DNA of 13,028 bases from contig CAZESH010000098.1 in the NCBI GenBank assembly GCA_964514665.1, positions 1 to 13,028 on the forward strand, read 5' to 3'. The position numbers and the translations under genes are program-made. Positions 6,135 through 13,028 of this stretch are shown in pieces. Positions within the stretch are counted from its first letter, which is position 1; the number at the start of each line of letters is the position of its first letter. Source of the stretch: CAZESH01 sp964514665. Lineage in GTDB: Bacteria; Bacillota; Bacilli; Paenibacillales; KCTC-25726. Under the pieces are notes generated by a model that worked only from the letters and a program-made list of their open reading frames with translations, made no database searches and was not told the DNA's origin.

Positions 6135-6776
6135 ATGTCGACAGTGAGGCAAGATGCTTGGAGCACAGATGACGATTTGATTCTGGCCGAGGTGACGCTC
6201 CGGCATATCCGTGAGGGAAGCACCCAGCTGAGAGCGTTCGAAGAGGTCGGCGAGCGGATTGGACGCACGGCTGCAGCCTGCGGATTTCGCTGGAACAGCT
6301 GTGTCCGGAAAAAATACGAGGCCGCTATCCAGATTGCCAAGGCGCAGCGGCAAAAGCGGAATCGTCAGAAAAAACAGCTGCAGGTTTCAACGAATACGGC
6401 TGTGATCTCGAATTATAACGATCCTTCAGGATCGGAAAAGGAACAGATTTCCGTGGAATCGCTTTCGATGGACACGGTCATTCGTTTTTTGCGTCAATGG
6501 AAAGGAAGCCATCATGATTATAACCGGCAGATCAAGCAGCTTGAGAGAGAGTTGAAAGAAAAGGATGAGGAAATTCAGAGACTTCGTACAGAAAATGACG
6601 GCCTGAACAAACAGGTCAATGAAGTGGAAACGGACTACCAGGTGGTCAATGACGACTACAAGGCGCTGATACAAATTATGGATCGCGCACGCAAGCTTGC
6701 ATTTCTTGCGGAGGAAGAGGAGCAGAAACCCCGTTTCAAAATGGATGCGAACGGAAATTTGGAAAGAATCGAGTAA
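6135..6776 (+). CDS. rsfA: RsfA family prespore-specific transcription regulator
   Basis: A 213-residue protein starting MSTVRQDAWSTDDDLILAEV and containing the hallmark TLRHIREGST-QLRAFEEVG-RTAAACGFRWN of RsfA (YlbO), a Myb/SANT-like DNA-binding domain at about 5-65. A basic stretch (64-80) follows, then a linker, a coiled coil at about 128-180, and a conserved tail, ALIQIMDRARKLAF. In Bacillus subtilis RsfA acts in the forespore and modulates SigF-dependent genes. ATG 6135 has AAGGAGG at 6117-6123 (11 bases away); the frame is open from 6096, but that part includes the ribosome binding site. It is followed by its own terminator. Its neighbour panE matches the ylbO-ylbQ order of B. subtilis. 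Confidence 0.92.
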   Translation: MSTVRQDAWSTDDDLILAEVTLRHIREGSTQLRAFEEVGERIGRTAAACGFRWNSCVRKKYEAAIQIAKAQRQKRNRQKKQLQVSTNTAVISNYNDPSGSEKEQISVESLSMDTVIRFLRQWKGSHHDYNRQIKQLERELKEKDEEIQRLRTENDGLNKQVNEVETDYQVVNDDYKALIQIMDRARKLAFLAEEEEQKPRFKMDANGNLERIE

Positions 6777-6811
6777 CCGGTTCGGTTTCGACTAGATCAT
6801 CAGCATAAAGG

Positions 6812-6840
6812 AAGATCCCAAGTGGGATCTTTTTTTCTTT
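6812..6840 (+). terminator. Terminator of rsfA
   Basis: AAGATCCC (6812-6819) pairs with GGGATCTT (6824-6831) around AAGT, followed by a T-rich run to 6840. It lies 35 bases after the rsfA stop. Confidence 0.88.
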
Positions 6841-6849
6841 GAGTTCATT

Positions 6850-6858
6850 TGGTATAGT
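6850..6858 (+). promoter_or_regulatory. Extended -10 promoter of panE
   Basis: TGGTATAGT is an extended -10 box directly after the rsfA terminator. No proper -35 is present at 17 bases. The predicted start near 6865 lies before the chosen ATG 6887 and after the upstream GTG at 6839, which supports the shorter panE start. Confidence 0.45.
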
Positions 6859-6886
6859 GGACGGGAAGTCGATCGGGAGGATGGAA

Positions 6887-7831
6887 ATGAACATAAAAGT
6901 GATTGGTGCGGGGGCATTAGGCATGCTCTTTGCCGCGAAATTATCCGCGGTGCCGGGAATCAAGGCGACCCTGGTTTGCAGAACACGCGAGCAGGCCGGG
7001 CTGCTAAACGGAAAAGGCATCACCTTGAGGGAGAACGGCGTGGAGATATCGTCCCATCCGCACTGCGTTTCCTTTAATGAAATGACTGAAGACGCCGTAC
7101 ATACAGATTGGATTTTTTTGTGTGTAAAGCAAAAGGACATTTCCCATCAGCTGATCACGATGCTGCATGCGGTGCTCGGAAGCGATACGCCTCTATTGTG
7201 TTTTCAAAATGGAATCGGCCACGTTGAAAAGCTGGTCGAGACGATTGACGCTTCGCAAATTTACATTGCCGCAACGACTGAAGCAGCCAAAAGGCTGTCA
7301 GCGCATGCGGTGGAGCATACCGGCAAAGGCAGCACAAAAGTCGGAAAAGCCTTTGAACAGGGGGAAGACTGGACATCAAATGAAAAACTTCTGATAAATT
7401 TCCTGAAAAGTGCAGGATTTGAAAGCTTGTTGTCGAAAAATACGCTTAGTATTGTCTGGAATAAATTGTTGATCAATGATCTTATCAATCCTTTAACCGC
7501 TTTAATGCGAGTGCGCAACGGCACGTTGCCGAGTTCCCGGCATGCGCTTCTTTTAATGGAAAGGCTTTTTCATGAGGGTGCGCGGGCGGCGGAGCTGGCC
7601 GGCGTACAAATTGACGGGAACCTGTGGGAGCAAATTCTTGAAGTGTGCAGTAAAACTGCCGGCAACCATTCTTCCATGCTGCAGGATGTACTGAACGGCA
7701 GGCAAACCGAGGCCGATTGGATCACTGGAAGCATACTTCATATTATGGAACAAAATGGAGAAAAAGCCCCTGTTCATGAAGTGGTTTATCATTTGCTCAA
7801 AGGACTGGAATCGGGAGATATTGATGCATAA
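6887..7831 (+). CDS. panE: 2-dehydropantoate 2-reductase (ketopantoate reductase)
   Basis: A 314-residue enzyme that reduces 2-dehydropantoate to pantoate with NADPH in pantothenate and coenzyme A synthesis. The N-terminal Rossmann domain starts MNIKVIGAGALGMLFA (GxGxxG at 7-12). CVKQKD at 79-84 and CFQNGIG at 105-111 follow. The catalytic lysine is probably Lys193 in WNKLLINDLINPLTAL, and the C-terminal domain carries HSSMLQDVLNGRQTEADWITG with the usual acidic residue. ATG 6887 has GGGAGG 6 bases upstream; ATG 6881 is adjacent to that site and GTG 6839 precedes the promoter. The family also includes KPR-fold paralogues acting on other ketoacids, so the substrate is by homology. The DUF3397 gene 45 bases downstream is probably in the same operon. 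Confidence 0.9.
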   Translation: MNIKVIGAGALGMLFAAKLSAVPGIKATLVCRTREQAGLLNGKGITLRENGVEISSHPHCVSFNEMTEDAVHTDWIFLCVKQKDISHQLITMLHAVLGSDTPLLCFQNGIGHVEKLVETIDASQIYIAATTEAAKRLSAHAVEHTGKGSTKVGKAFEQGEDWTSNEKLLINFLKSAGFESLLSKNTLSIVWNKLLINDLINPLTALMRVRNGTLPSSRHALLLMERLFHEGARAAELAGVQIDGNLWEQILEVCSKTAGNHSSMLQDVLNGRQTEADWITGSILHIMEQNGEKAPVHEVVYHLLKGLESGDIDA

Positions 7832-7876
7832 TCGGAAATCTTCGACATACCCTAACCGGAAGCTGGTGACGACTAA

Positions 7877-8275
7877 ATGCAGGTCATGTGGCAAGTGATC
7901 GTCCATATTTATGCTTATCTTTCCGCGATTCCCTTGTTGACGTTTGCGATCGTCTGGATCATAAGCTTATCTTTATATCAGGACAGAAAAAAAGCATTCG
8001 GTATTTCCTCCGACTTCACCACCTTCTTTCTGATCGGTTCCGTATCGGCCATGTACGACCAGTTATTTCATTCCGGAATGAACGGAATATGGCTGGTCAT
8101 TTTGCTTTTTCTGCTTTCAGGCGGCCTGATGGGGAGTATGCAGAACCATAAAACAGGCGAGATCGACGGTCGCAAAATCTTTCGTACGCTATGGCGGATC
8201 GGCTTCCTGATTTTATGTTTTTTTTACGTCCTGTTTTCTATTATTCTGATTGTCAGGCATATTCAGGCCACTTAG
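7877..8275 (+). CDS. DUF3397 family membrane protein
   Basis: A 132-residue protein with four hydrophobic segments, at about 13-33, 46-62, 70-88 and 106-126, with polar loops such as YQDRKKAFGIS and NHKTGEIDGRK between them. It fits DUF3397, a Bacillales inner-membrane family of unknown function commonly found near panE, bshC and mraZ. The ribosome binding site is weak (GGAAGCTGGTGA region about 8 bases before ATG 7877), so translation may depend on coupling to panE 45 bases upstream. No terminator lies between panE and this gene. Confidence 0.82.
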   Translation: MQVMWQVIVHIYAYLSAIPLLTFAIVWIISLSLYQDRKKAFGISSDFTTFFLIGSVSAMYDQLFHSGMNGIWLVILLFLLSGGLMGSMQNHKTGEIDGRKIFRTLWRIGFLILCFFYVLFSIILIVRHIQAT

Positions 8276-8285
8276 GGAGAGGTGG

Positions 8286-8396
8286 ATGAAGCCGCATAAT
8301 CGGTTTTTTATCACCGCCGGATTACTGATTTTGAATATCGCCGAGCAGGTGAATTTTCAAAAAAACAACGTAAATGAAAGTGCAGATTTCATATAA
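8286..8396 (+). CDS. Possible 36-residue ORF after the DUF3397 gene
   Basis: An ATG at 8286, 10 bases after the DUF3397 stop, opens a 36-codon frame ending at TAA 8394-8396. GAGAGGTGG lies immediately before the start, with GAGAGG 3 bases away, closer than ideal. The peptide begins MKPHNRFFITAGLLILNIAEQ; it has a hydrophobic core at about 7-19 and a polar tail. I recognise no family. It could be a real small protein, the remnant of a gene once at this place, or chance. Confidence 0.35.
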   Translation: MKPHNRFFITAGLLILNIAEQVNFQKNNVNESADFI

Positions 8397-8468
8397 ATAA
8401 AAGAGCAAGCAAATTGCCGCTTTAACGCGCAAATGCACGAAAACATAAGAAAAACAAGGATTTTTTTC

Positions 8469-8497
8469 TTGAGTTTTTTGACCGATGGTTGTATATT
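8469..8497 (+). promoter_or_regulatory. SigA-type promoter of the opp operon
   Basis: TTGAGT at 8469-8474 is followed after exactly 17 bases by TATATT at 8492-8497, so transcription should begin near 8504 with a leader of about 82 bases before oppA. A GACC-N2-TGGT motif lies between the two hexamers, where a bound protein would block polymerase. Confidence 0.65.
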
Positions 8498-8530
8498 AAA
8501 TGCATTAATTGTATTTTTTGACCACTGGTC
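8474..8530. promoter_or_regulatory. Paired operator-like repeats in the opp promoter
   Basis: TTTTTTGACC is repeated at 8474-8483 and 8514-8523, each followed by two bases and TGGT. The second copy is part of an 11-base dyad, GACCACTGGTC (8520-8530); the first, GACCGATGGT (8480-8489), is slightly less symmetric. The copies are exactly 40 bases apart, close to four helical turns, one inside the promoter and one just after the predicted start. A repressor of TetR or similar type is a plausible inference; the protein is not in the window. Confidence 0.5.
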
Positions 8531-8585
8531 TTACATGGATCATGAGGTTGGAAAAAAATAAAGATAATTTCAAGGAGGATCATCG

Positions 8586-10223
8586 ATGAAGAAGGGGATT
8601 AAACGCAGTCTATTTCTCATCCTGACGCTCACTCTCGTGTTGGGAGCGGTCTTGTCGGGATGCGGATCGAAATCCGGTTTGGCGGATAAGCAGGTATTCC
8701 GAATGAATATCGTTAGCGAACCGCCGTCACTGGATCCGGGAACGGCGCAAGACAACGCGTCATTTACCGTTTTGATCGGTATGTATGACGGATTGACCCG
8801 CCTGAACAAAGACGGAAAGGCGGAAAAAACCATTGCCAAAAGCTGGGATATTTCCGAAGACAAGAAAACCTGGACCTTCCACTTGCGCGACGATGTGAAA
8901 TGGAGCAATGGGGACAAAGTAACCGCGCATGATTTCGAATACGCATGGAAACGCGCATTGGATCCAAAACTGGCTTCTCCGTATGCTTACCAGCTTTACT
9001 ATTTGGTAGGCGCGGAAGATTACAACTCAGGAAAGACTAAAGATCCCGGTACAATCGGCGTCAAAGCGCTTGACGATACAACACTGGAAGTCCACTTGGT
9101 CAATCCTACGCCTTACTTTGACAGCTTGGTTTCATTCTTTACTTATTATCCGCTGGATGAAAAAGCAATCGGCAGCAATCCGAACTGGGCCGCCGATGCC
9201 AAAACAATGGTGACCAATGGTCCTTTCCTGCTCGACCAATGGAACCATAACGATACAATCGTATTGAAGAAAAATCCGGATTATTATGACGCCAAGAACG
9301 TGAAGCTGAGCGAAGTCGACATGAGCATGGTTCAGGAAGCTTCCACGGAAATGAATATGTTTAACACCGGCCAATTGGATTGGAACGGTTCCCCTGTCGG
9401 CGAAGTTCCGCTCGACGTGATTCCACAGCTGAAGAAAGACGGCAAGCTGCACATTACCGGTAAAGCTTCCATTTACTATTACGAGTTCAACGTGACACAG
9501 AAACCGTTTGACAACGTGAAAATCCGCAAAGCCCTTTCCATGGGCATCAGCAGACAAGATCTGGTCGACAAAGTCACCCAGGCCAACCAGCTTCCCGCAT
9601 ACGGCGTCGTGACCCCGGGGATCGCGGGCGAGAAAAAGTCGTTCCGTGAAGAACATCCGGACACGGCTTATTTCAAAGAAGATTATGCAGAAGCCAAGAA
9701 ATTGCTGCAGGAAGGCTTGCAGGAGGAAGGCTTAAGCGCCTGGCCCGACAATGTGACCTTGATGTACAACACCAGTGAAGGTCATAAGAAAATAGCCCAA
9801 GCCATTGCCGATATGTGGAAGAAGAACCTCGGCATCGACGTCAAATTGGAAAATCAGGAATGGAAAGTATTCCTGAAAACCCGCCAAAACCTGAACTATC
9901 AAATTGCCCGCGCAGGTTGGGGAGCTGACTACAACGATCCGATGACTTATATCGACTTGTTTAAATCCACCAGCGGCAATAACGACACGGGCTGGAAAAA
10001 TGCCGATTACGATGCATTGGTTGATAAAGCTTATGCCAGCGGCGATGCGAAAACCCGCATGGATGCCATGGCTGCGGCAGAAAAACTGTTGATCCAAGAC
10101 AACATGGTGATTATGCCGATCTACTATTACACCAGTGTATGGCAGCAAAACGAAAAGGTTAAAAATGTAATTATGGACTATGCCGGCAACATGGACTATA
10201 CTCGCGGTTATATTGAAAATTAA
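8586..10223 (+). CDS. oppA: Oligopeptide ABC transporter substrate-binding lipoprotein
   Basis: A 545-residue SBP_bac_5 protein that captures peptides outside the cell and delivers them to OppBC. The signal is MKKGIKRSLF plus a hydrophobic stretch ending in the lipobox VLSGC, with Cys26 predicted to carry the lipid. Family marks are EPPSLDPGTAQD, GLTRLNKDGKAEKTIAKSWD, the signature WTFHLRDDVKWSNGDKVTAHDF, VTNGPFLLDQW and, near the end, GWGADYNDPMTYIDLF. Length matches OppA/DppE homologues. The start has AAGGAGG 7 bases upstream. It is followed by a 158-base gap with a strong stem-loop and then oppBCD, the standard Bacillus opp order. Peptide size preference cannot be read from the sequence. 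Confidence 0.93.
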   Translation: MKKGIKRSLFLILTLTLVLGAVLSGCGSKSGLADKQVFRMNIVSEPPSLDPGTAQDNASFTVLIGMYDGLTRLNKDGKAEKTIAKSWDISEDKKTWTFHLRDDVKWSNGDKVTAHDFEYAWKRALDPKLASPYAYQLYYLVGAEDYNSGKTKDPGTIGVKALDDTTLEVHLVNPTPYFDSLVSFFTYYPLDEKAIGSNPNWAADAKTMVTNGPFLLDQWNHNDTIVLKKNPDYYDAKNVKLSEVDMSMVQEASTEMNMFNTGQLDWNGSPVGEVPLDVIPQLKKDGKLHITGKASIYYYEFNVTQKPFDNVKIRKALSMGISRQDLVDKVTQANQLPAYGVVTPGIAGEKKSFREEHPDTAYFKEDYAEAKKLLQEGLQEEGLSAWPDNVTLMYNTSEGHKKIAQAIADMWKKNLGIDVKLENQEWKVFLKTRQNLNYQIARAGWGADYNDPMTYIDLFKSTSGNNDTGWKNADYDALVDKAYASGDAKTRMDAMAAAEKLLIQDNMVIMPIYYYTSVWQQNEKVKNVIMDYAGNMDYTRGYIEN

Positions 10224-10260
10224 TCCATTTTGGTGATGGAGAAGCTTCACTTGCAAGCCG

Positions 10261-10294
10261 TCGAGGTATATATGGGGTACCATATATACCTCGA
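10261..10294. repeat. Perfect 15-bp stem-loop between oppA and oppB
   Basis: Arms 10261-10275 and 10280-10294 are exactly complementary around the loop GGTA. Only TTTAATT follows, so it is at most a partial terminator. In transporter operons such stem-loops commonly protect the upstream binding-protein mRNA and lower readthrough, giving more OppA than permease; that role is inferred here. Confidence 0.8.
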
Positions 10295-10381
10295 TTTAAT
10301 TATGACTGAAACAGGGGTTTTCCCCGATTGATGCATAGATGAAAGATCAAGTCAAAAACAATATGGGAGGTGCGAAACGAC

Positions 10382-11317
10382 ATGACGCGTTATTTGCTGA
10401 GAAAAATTGTTTTTATGCTGCTCTCCTTGTTCATTCTGGCCTCCACGACTTTTTTTCTGATGAAAGCCGTTCCCGGCGATCCGCTGACCCAGGAAAAACA
10501 AATGCCGCTTGAAATCCGTAAAAATCTCGAGCATCATTACGGCTTGGACAAGCCATTGTGGATTCAATACGGAACCTATATGAAGAATCTCGCTAAATGG
10601 GATTTGGGGATGTCGATGAAATCGCAGCATTTGACAGTGAACCGGATTATCGGCAGCTCTTTTAAGTATTCGCTTCAACTCGGTGTCGTGGCGATCATCG
10701 TTTCCGTTTTGACCGGTATCGGATTAGGCATCGCCGCCGCCTTGCGACACCGCGGTCTGCTGGATAATTCGGCCATGTCCTTGGCGGTCATCGGCATTTC
10801 CGCGCCGAACTTTGTGATCGCGGCTTTGCTTCAATACTTTTTCGGCGTAAAGCTGGGCTGGTTTAATGTTGCGGGTTTGCGCAGTCCGATGGATTTCGTG
10901 CTGCCGACAATCGCTTTGTCCGCGCTGCCGATCGCTTTTATAGCGCGTCTGACGCGATCGAGCATGCTGGAAGTGCTTTCGATGGATTATATCAAAACGG
11001 CAAAATCGAAAGGCTTGACCGGAACCGTGATCACGCTTCGCCATGCGTTAAGAAATGCCTTGCTGCCGGTCGTCACCTATCTCGGTCCGCTCACAGCCGC
11101 CGTCATAACCGGCTCGGTTGTCGTTGAACGGATTTTTGGCATTCCGGGTCTGGGCAAATATTTTGTCGACAGCGTAAGCAATCGCGATTATCCGGTGATC
11201 ATGGGGATTACGATTTTTTATGCGATCATTTTGATGACTGCCCGTTTCTTCACGGATATCGCCTATGTGTTTATAGATCCCAGGATCAAGCTAACCGATG
11301 TGAAGGAGGAAGCCTAA
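10382..11317 (+). CDS. oppB: Oligopeptide ABC transporter permease OppB
   Basis: A 311-residue inner-membrane permease starting MTRYLLRKIVFMLLS, typical of the OppB/DppB family. It has six probable membrane segments, and the EAA loop is visible as DYIKTAKSKGLTGTVITLRHALRNALLP, the contact site for the ATPases. GIPGLGKYFVDSVSNRDYPVIMG near the C-terminus is also conserved in the family. ATG 10382 has GGGAGG 11 bases upstream; the in-frame GTG at 10370 touches that site, so I reject it. Its TAA overlaps the oppC ATG by one base (TAATG), indicating coupled translation. Confidence 0.92.
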   Translation: MTRYLLRKIVFMLLSLFILASTTFFLMKAVPGDPLTQEKQMPLEIRKNLEHHYGLDKPLWIQYGTYMKNLAKWDLGMSMKSQHLTVNRIIGSSFKYSLQLGVVAIIVSVLTGIGLGIAAALRHRGLLDNSAMSLAVIGISAPNFVIAALLQYFFGVKLGWFNVAGLRSPMDFVLPTIALSALPIAFIARLTRSSMLEVLSMDYIKTAKSKGLTGTVITLRHALRNALLPVVTYLGPLTAAVITGSVVVERIFGIPGLGKYFVDSVSNRDYPVIMGITIFYAIILMTARFFTDIAYVFIDPRIKLTDVKEEA

Positions 11318-12261
11318 TGACCGGCCAAAATGACAGCAGTGCGGCAAAGCAGCTTAGCAAGCAGGATTTTCTTCCTCTTAAACGCGATGAACGCGAAGCC
11401 GAACAAATAGAACGGGAAAGCCTCTCCTCATGGAAGGACATCTGGCAGCGGCTGAATCAGAATCGGTTGGCCGTGTTCGGCTTTTGGCTGATGATCGCCG
11501 TTCTCCTCATGGCGATATTCGGTCCGATGATTTCCCGCTTTGATCCGATCACCAATTATTTGGATATCACCAATAAAGGACCTTCCGCGGAGCATTGGTT
11601 CGGAACGGACGATCTTGGCAGGGATATGTTCGCTAGAACCTGGATGGGGGCGCGCTACTCCTTGTTTATCGGCGTGATGGCGGCCCTGATCGATTTGATT
11701 ATCGGTGTTGTCTATGGCGGGATTATGGGTTATTTCGGAGGAAAAACCGATGAAATCATGAACCGCATATCGGAAATTTTCAATTCCGTGCCTTATTTGC
11801 TTGTCGTGATCCTAGTGCTGGTCGTAATGGGCCCAAGTTTGATGACGATCGTGGTGGCGATGAGCATTACCGGTTGGATCAACATGGCATGGATCGTGCG
11901 AGGCCAAATCATGCAGCTTATATCACAGGAATTCGTGCTCGCCTCACGTTCATTGGGCGCCGGATCGATGCGCATTCTGTTTCGTCATCTCATTCCGAAC
12001 GCCATGGGACCGATTATTGTAACGCTTACCTTGACAGTTCCTTCGGCCATTTTCACCGAAGCCTTTCTCAGCTATTTAGGCCTTGGCGTACAAGCCCCCA
12101 AAGCTTCTTGGGGCACGATGCTCAGCGATTCGATGGCAGGGTGGTTTTATTTTCCTTGGCGTTTTTTATTCCCGGCCTTTTTTATCAGCTTGACGATGTT
12201 TGCATTCAACGTGTTCGGGGACGGTTTGCGCGATGCATTCGATCCGAAGATGAGACGATAG
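11317..12261 (+). CDS. oppC: Oligopeptide ABC transporter permease OppC
   Basis: A 314-residue permease partner of OppB. About 45 polar residues precede SWKDIWQRLNQNRLAVFGFW, the start of the first membrane segment. HWFGTDDLGRDMFARTWMGARYSL is the diagnostic OppC/DppC stretch. The EAA loop is SQEFVLASRSLGAGSMRILFRHLIPN, and the end, FNVFGDGLRDAFDPKMRR, is family-typical. AAGGAGG lies 7 bases before ATG 11317, within the end of oppB. Its stop overlaps the ribosome binding site of oppD. Confidence 0.93.
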   Translation: MTGQNDSSAAKQLSKQDFLPLKRDEREAEQIERESLSSWKDIWQRLNQNRLAVFGFWLMIAVLLMAIFGPMISRFDPITNYLDITNKGPSAEHWFGTDDLGRDMFARTWMGARYSLFIGVMAALIDLIIGVVYGGIMGYFGGKTDEIMNRISEIFNSVPYLLVVILVLVVMGPSLMTIVVAMSITGWINMAWIVRGQIMQLISQEFVLASRSLGAGSMRILFRHLIPNAMGPIIVTLTLTVPSAIFTEAFLSYLGLGVQAPKASWGTMLSDSMAGWFYFPWRFLFPAFFISLTMFAFNVFGDGLRDAFDPKMRR

Positions 12262-12273
12262 GAGGTGGATGGC

Positions 12274-13028
12274 ATGCAACCGATTTTACAAGTGGATGAT
12301 CTGCAAGTTTCCTTTTTTGTGCGCGGTGGTGAAGTACAGGCGGTGCGGGGTGTAAGCTTTCATGTAAACAAAGGCGAGGCCGTGGCAATCGTCGGCGAAT
12401 CCGGCTGCGGAAAAAGCGTGACGGCGCAAAGCTTGATGCGGCTGATTCCTTCTCCGCCGGGACGCGTGAAAGCAGGCAGCATTCGATTTATGGATAAGGA
12501 TATCCTGGCTCTGTCGGAAAAAGAAATGGAATTGATCCGCGGCAACGATATGGGGATGATTTTTCAGGATCCGATGACCTCTTTAAATCCGACAATGACG
12601 ATCGGCAGGCAGATTACGGAGGGCTTGGTCAAGCACCAGCAAATGAATAAAGCGGAAGCCCGTCTGCGGGCCATTGAGATGTTGAGTCTGGTGGGAATTC
12701 CCAATCCGGAAGCCCGCTTTAAGCAGTATCCGCATGAATTTTCCGGCGGAATGCGCCAGCGGGCGATGATTGCGATCGCACTTTCCTGCAATCCGACGCT
12801 GCTGATTGCGGATGAGCCGACTACCGCGCTGGATGTAACCATCCAAGCGCAAATCCTGCGTCTGATGAAGGATCTGCAGCAGCGGCTGGAAACTTCGATT
12901 ATTCTGATCACGCATGACTTGGGAGTGGTTGCCGACATGTGCGACCGGGTCATTGTGATGTATGCCGGGAAGGTCGTGGAGCAGGGGACGAAGCGGGAAA
13001 TTTTCAAAAATCCGCAGCATCCTTATAC
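12274..13028 (+). CDS. oppD: Oligopeptide ABC transporter ATPase OppD (3' end outside window)
   Basis: The frame runs from ATG 12274 to the right edge without a stop, giving 251 residues of a protein usually about 330-350 long. Walker A GESGCGKS is at 41-48, the Q-loop is FQDP at 97-100, the signature FSGGMRQR at 156-163, Walker B LLIADEP with TTALDV at 176-187, and the switch histidine in LITHDLG at 211-217. These show an intact nucleotide-binding domain that drives OppBC. The C-terminal zinc-binding-like oligopeptide domain would begin after the NPQHPY seen at the edge. AGGAGGTGG lies upstream, 12 bases after the oppC stop. An OppF partner is expected next. Confidence 0.93.
   Translation, partial: MQPILQVDDLQVSFFVRGGEVQAVRGVSFHVNKGEAVAIVGESGCGKSVTAQSLMRLIPSPPGRVKAGSIRFMDKDILALSEKEMELIRGNDMGMIFQDPMTSLNPTMTIGRQITEGLVKHQQMNKAEARLRAIEMLSLVGIPNPEARFKQYPHEFSGGMRQRAMIAIALSCNPTLLIADEPTTALDVTIQAQILRLMKDLQQRLETSIILITHDLGVVADMCDRVIVMYAGKVVEQGTKREIFKNPQHPY

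Noticed and set aside
8352..8366. CodY-like box (AATTTTCAAAAAAAC, 12 of 15 to the usual consensus)
   Set aside because: It is over 100 bases upstream of the opp promoter, inside an A-rich stretch, and its right half is mostly a run of As; chance is likely.
9132..10283. Long minus-strand ORFs opposite oppA
   Set aside because: They are antisense to a clearly conserved SBP_bac_5 gene and show low-complexity, shadow-like composition.

Overview
The window looks like chromosomal DNA of an endospore-forming member of the Bacillales, most likely Paenibacillus or a close relative. The evidence is an RsfA-type prespore regulator, the Firmicutes small membrane proteins DUF2626 (YqgY-like) and DUF3397, strong AGGAGG ribosome binding sites, some TTG starts, and intermediate GC content. 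No rRNA, tRNA, CRISPR array, transposase or phage gene was seen.

Layout. Bases 2-97 are the 3' end of an unidentified gene. Bases 98-724 hold no convincing protein gene but are rich in nested inverted repeats: a perfect TATAAT box, several stems in 109-331, 15-base perfect arms at 357-371 and 576-590, then a terminator-like hairpin near 611-636. This could be an unassigned structured RNA or a MITE-like repeat and is the least explained part of the window. A stand-alone extracellular solute-binding protein (725-2083) converges with a secreted coiled-coil protein (2087-3175, minus). That protein pairs a CwlO/PcsB-like coiled coil with a YpmS-like C-terminal domain instead of a hydrolase. A lipoprotein gene (3339-4292, minus) follows, with its own promoter and terminator. 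Divergent from it is a MidA/NDUFAF7-type methyltransferase gene (4411-5535), which shares a bidirectional terminator with the DUF2626 gene (5576-5818, minus).

Bases 6135-8275 carry rsfA, panE and a DUF3397 gene, matching the ylbO-ylbQ neighbourhood of Bacillus subtilis, which there leads into bshC and mraZ. Here they are followed by a 36-codon ORF and then by an oligopeptide ABC transporter operon, oppA-oppB-oppC-oppD (8586 to the right edge, oppD cut).

The genes work in separate small units: envelope proteins on the left, housekeeping and sporulation genes in the middle, and peptide import on the right. OppA is the lipoprotein receptor, OppB and OppC form the channel, and OppD is one of the expected two ATPases. 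The opp promoter carries two copies of a GACC-N2-TGGT motif 40 bp apart, which look like operators for a dedicated repressor. A perfect 15-bp stem-loop lies between oppA and oppB. Most of the window is ordinary; the points worth checking are the left intergenic region, the domain fusion, and the opp operator pair.
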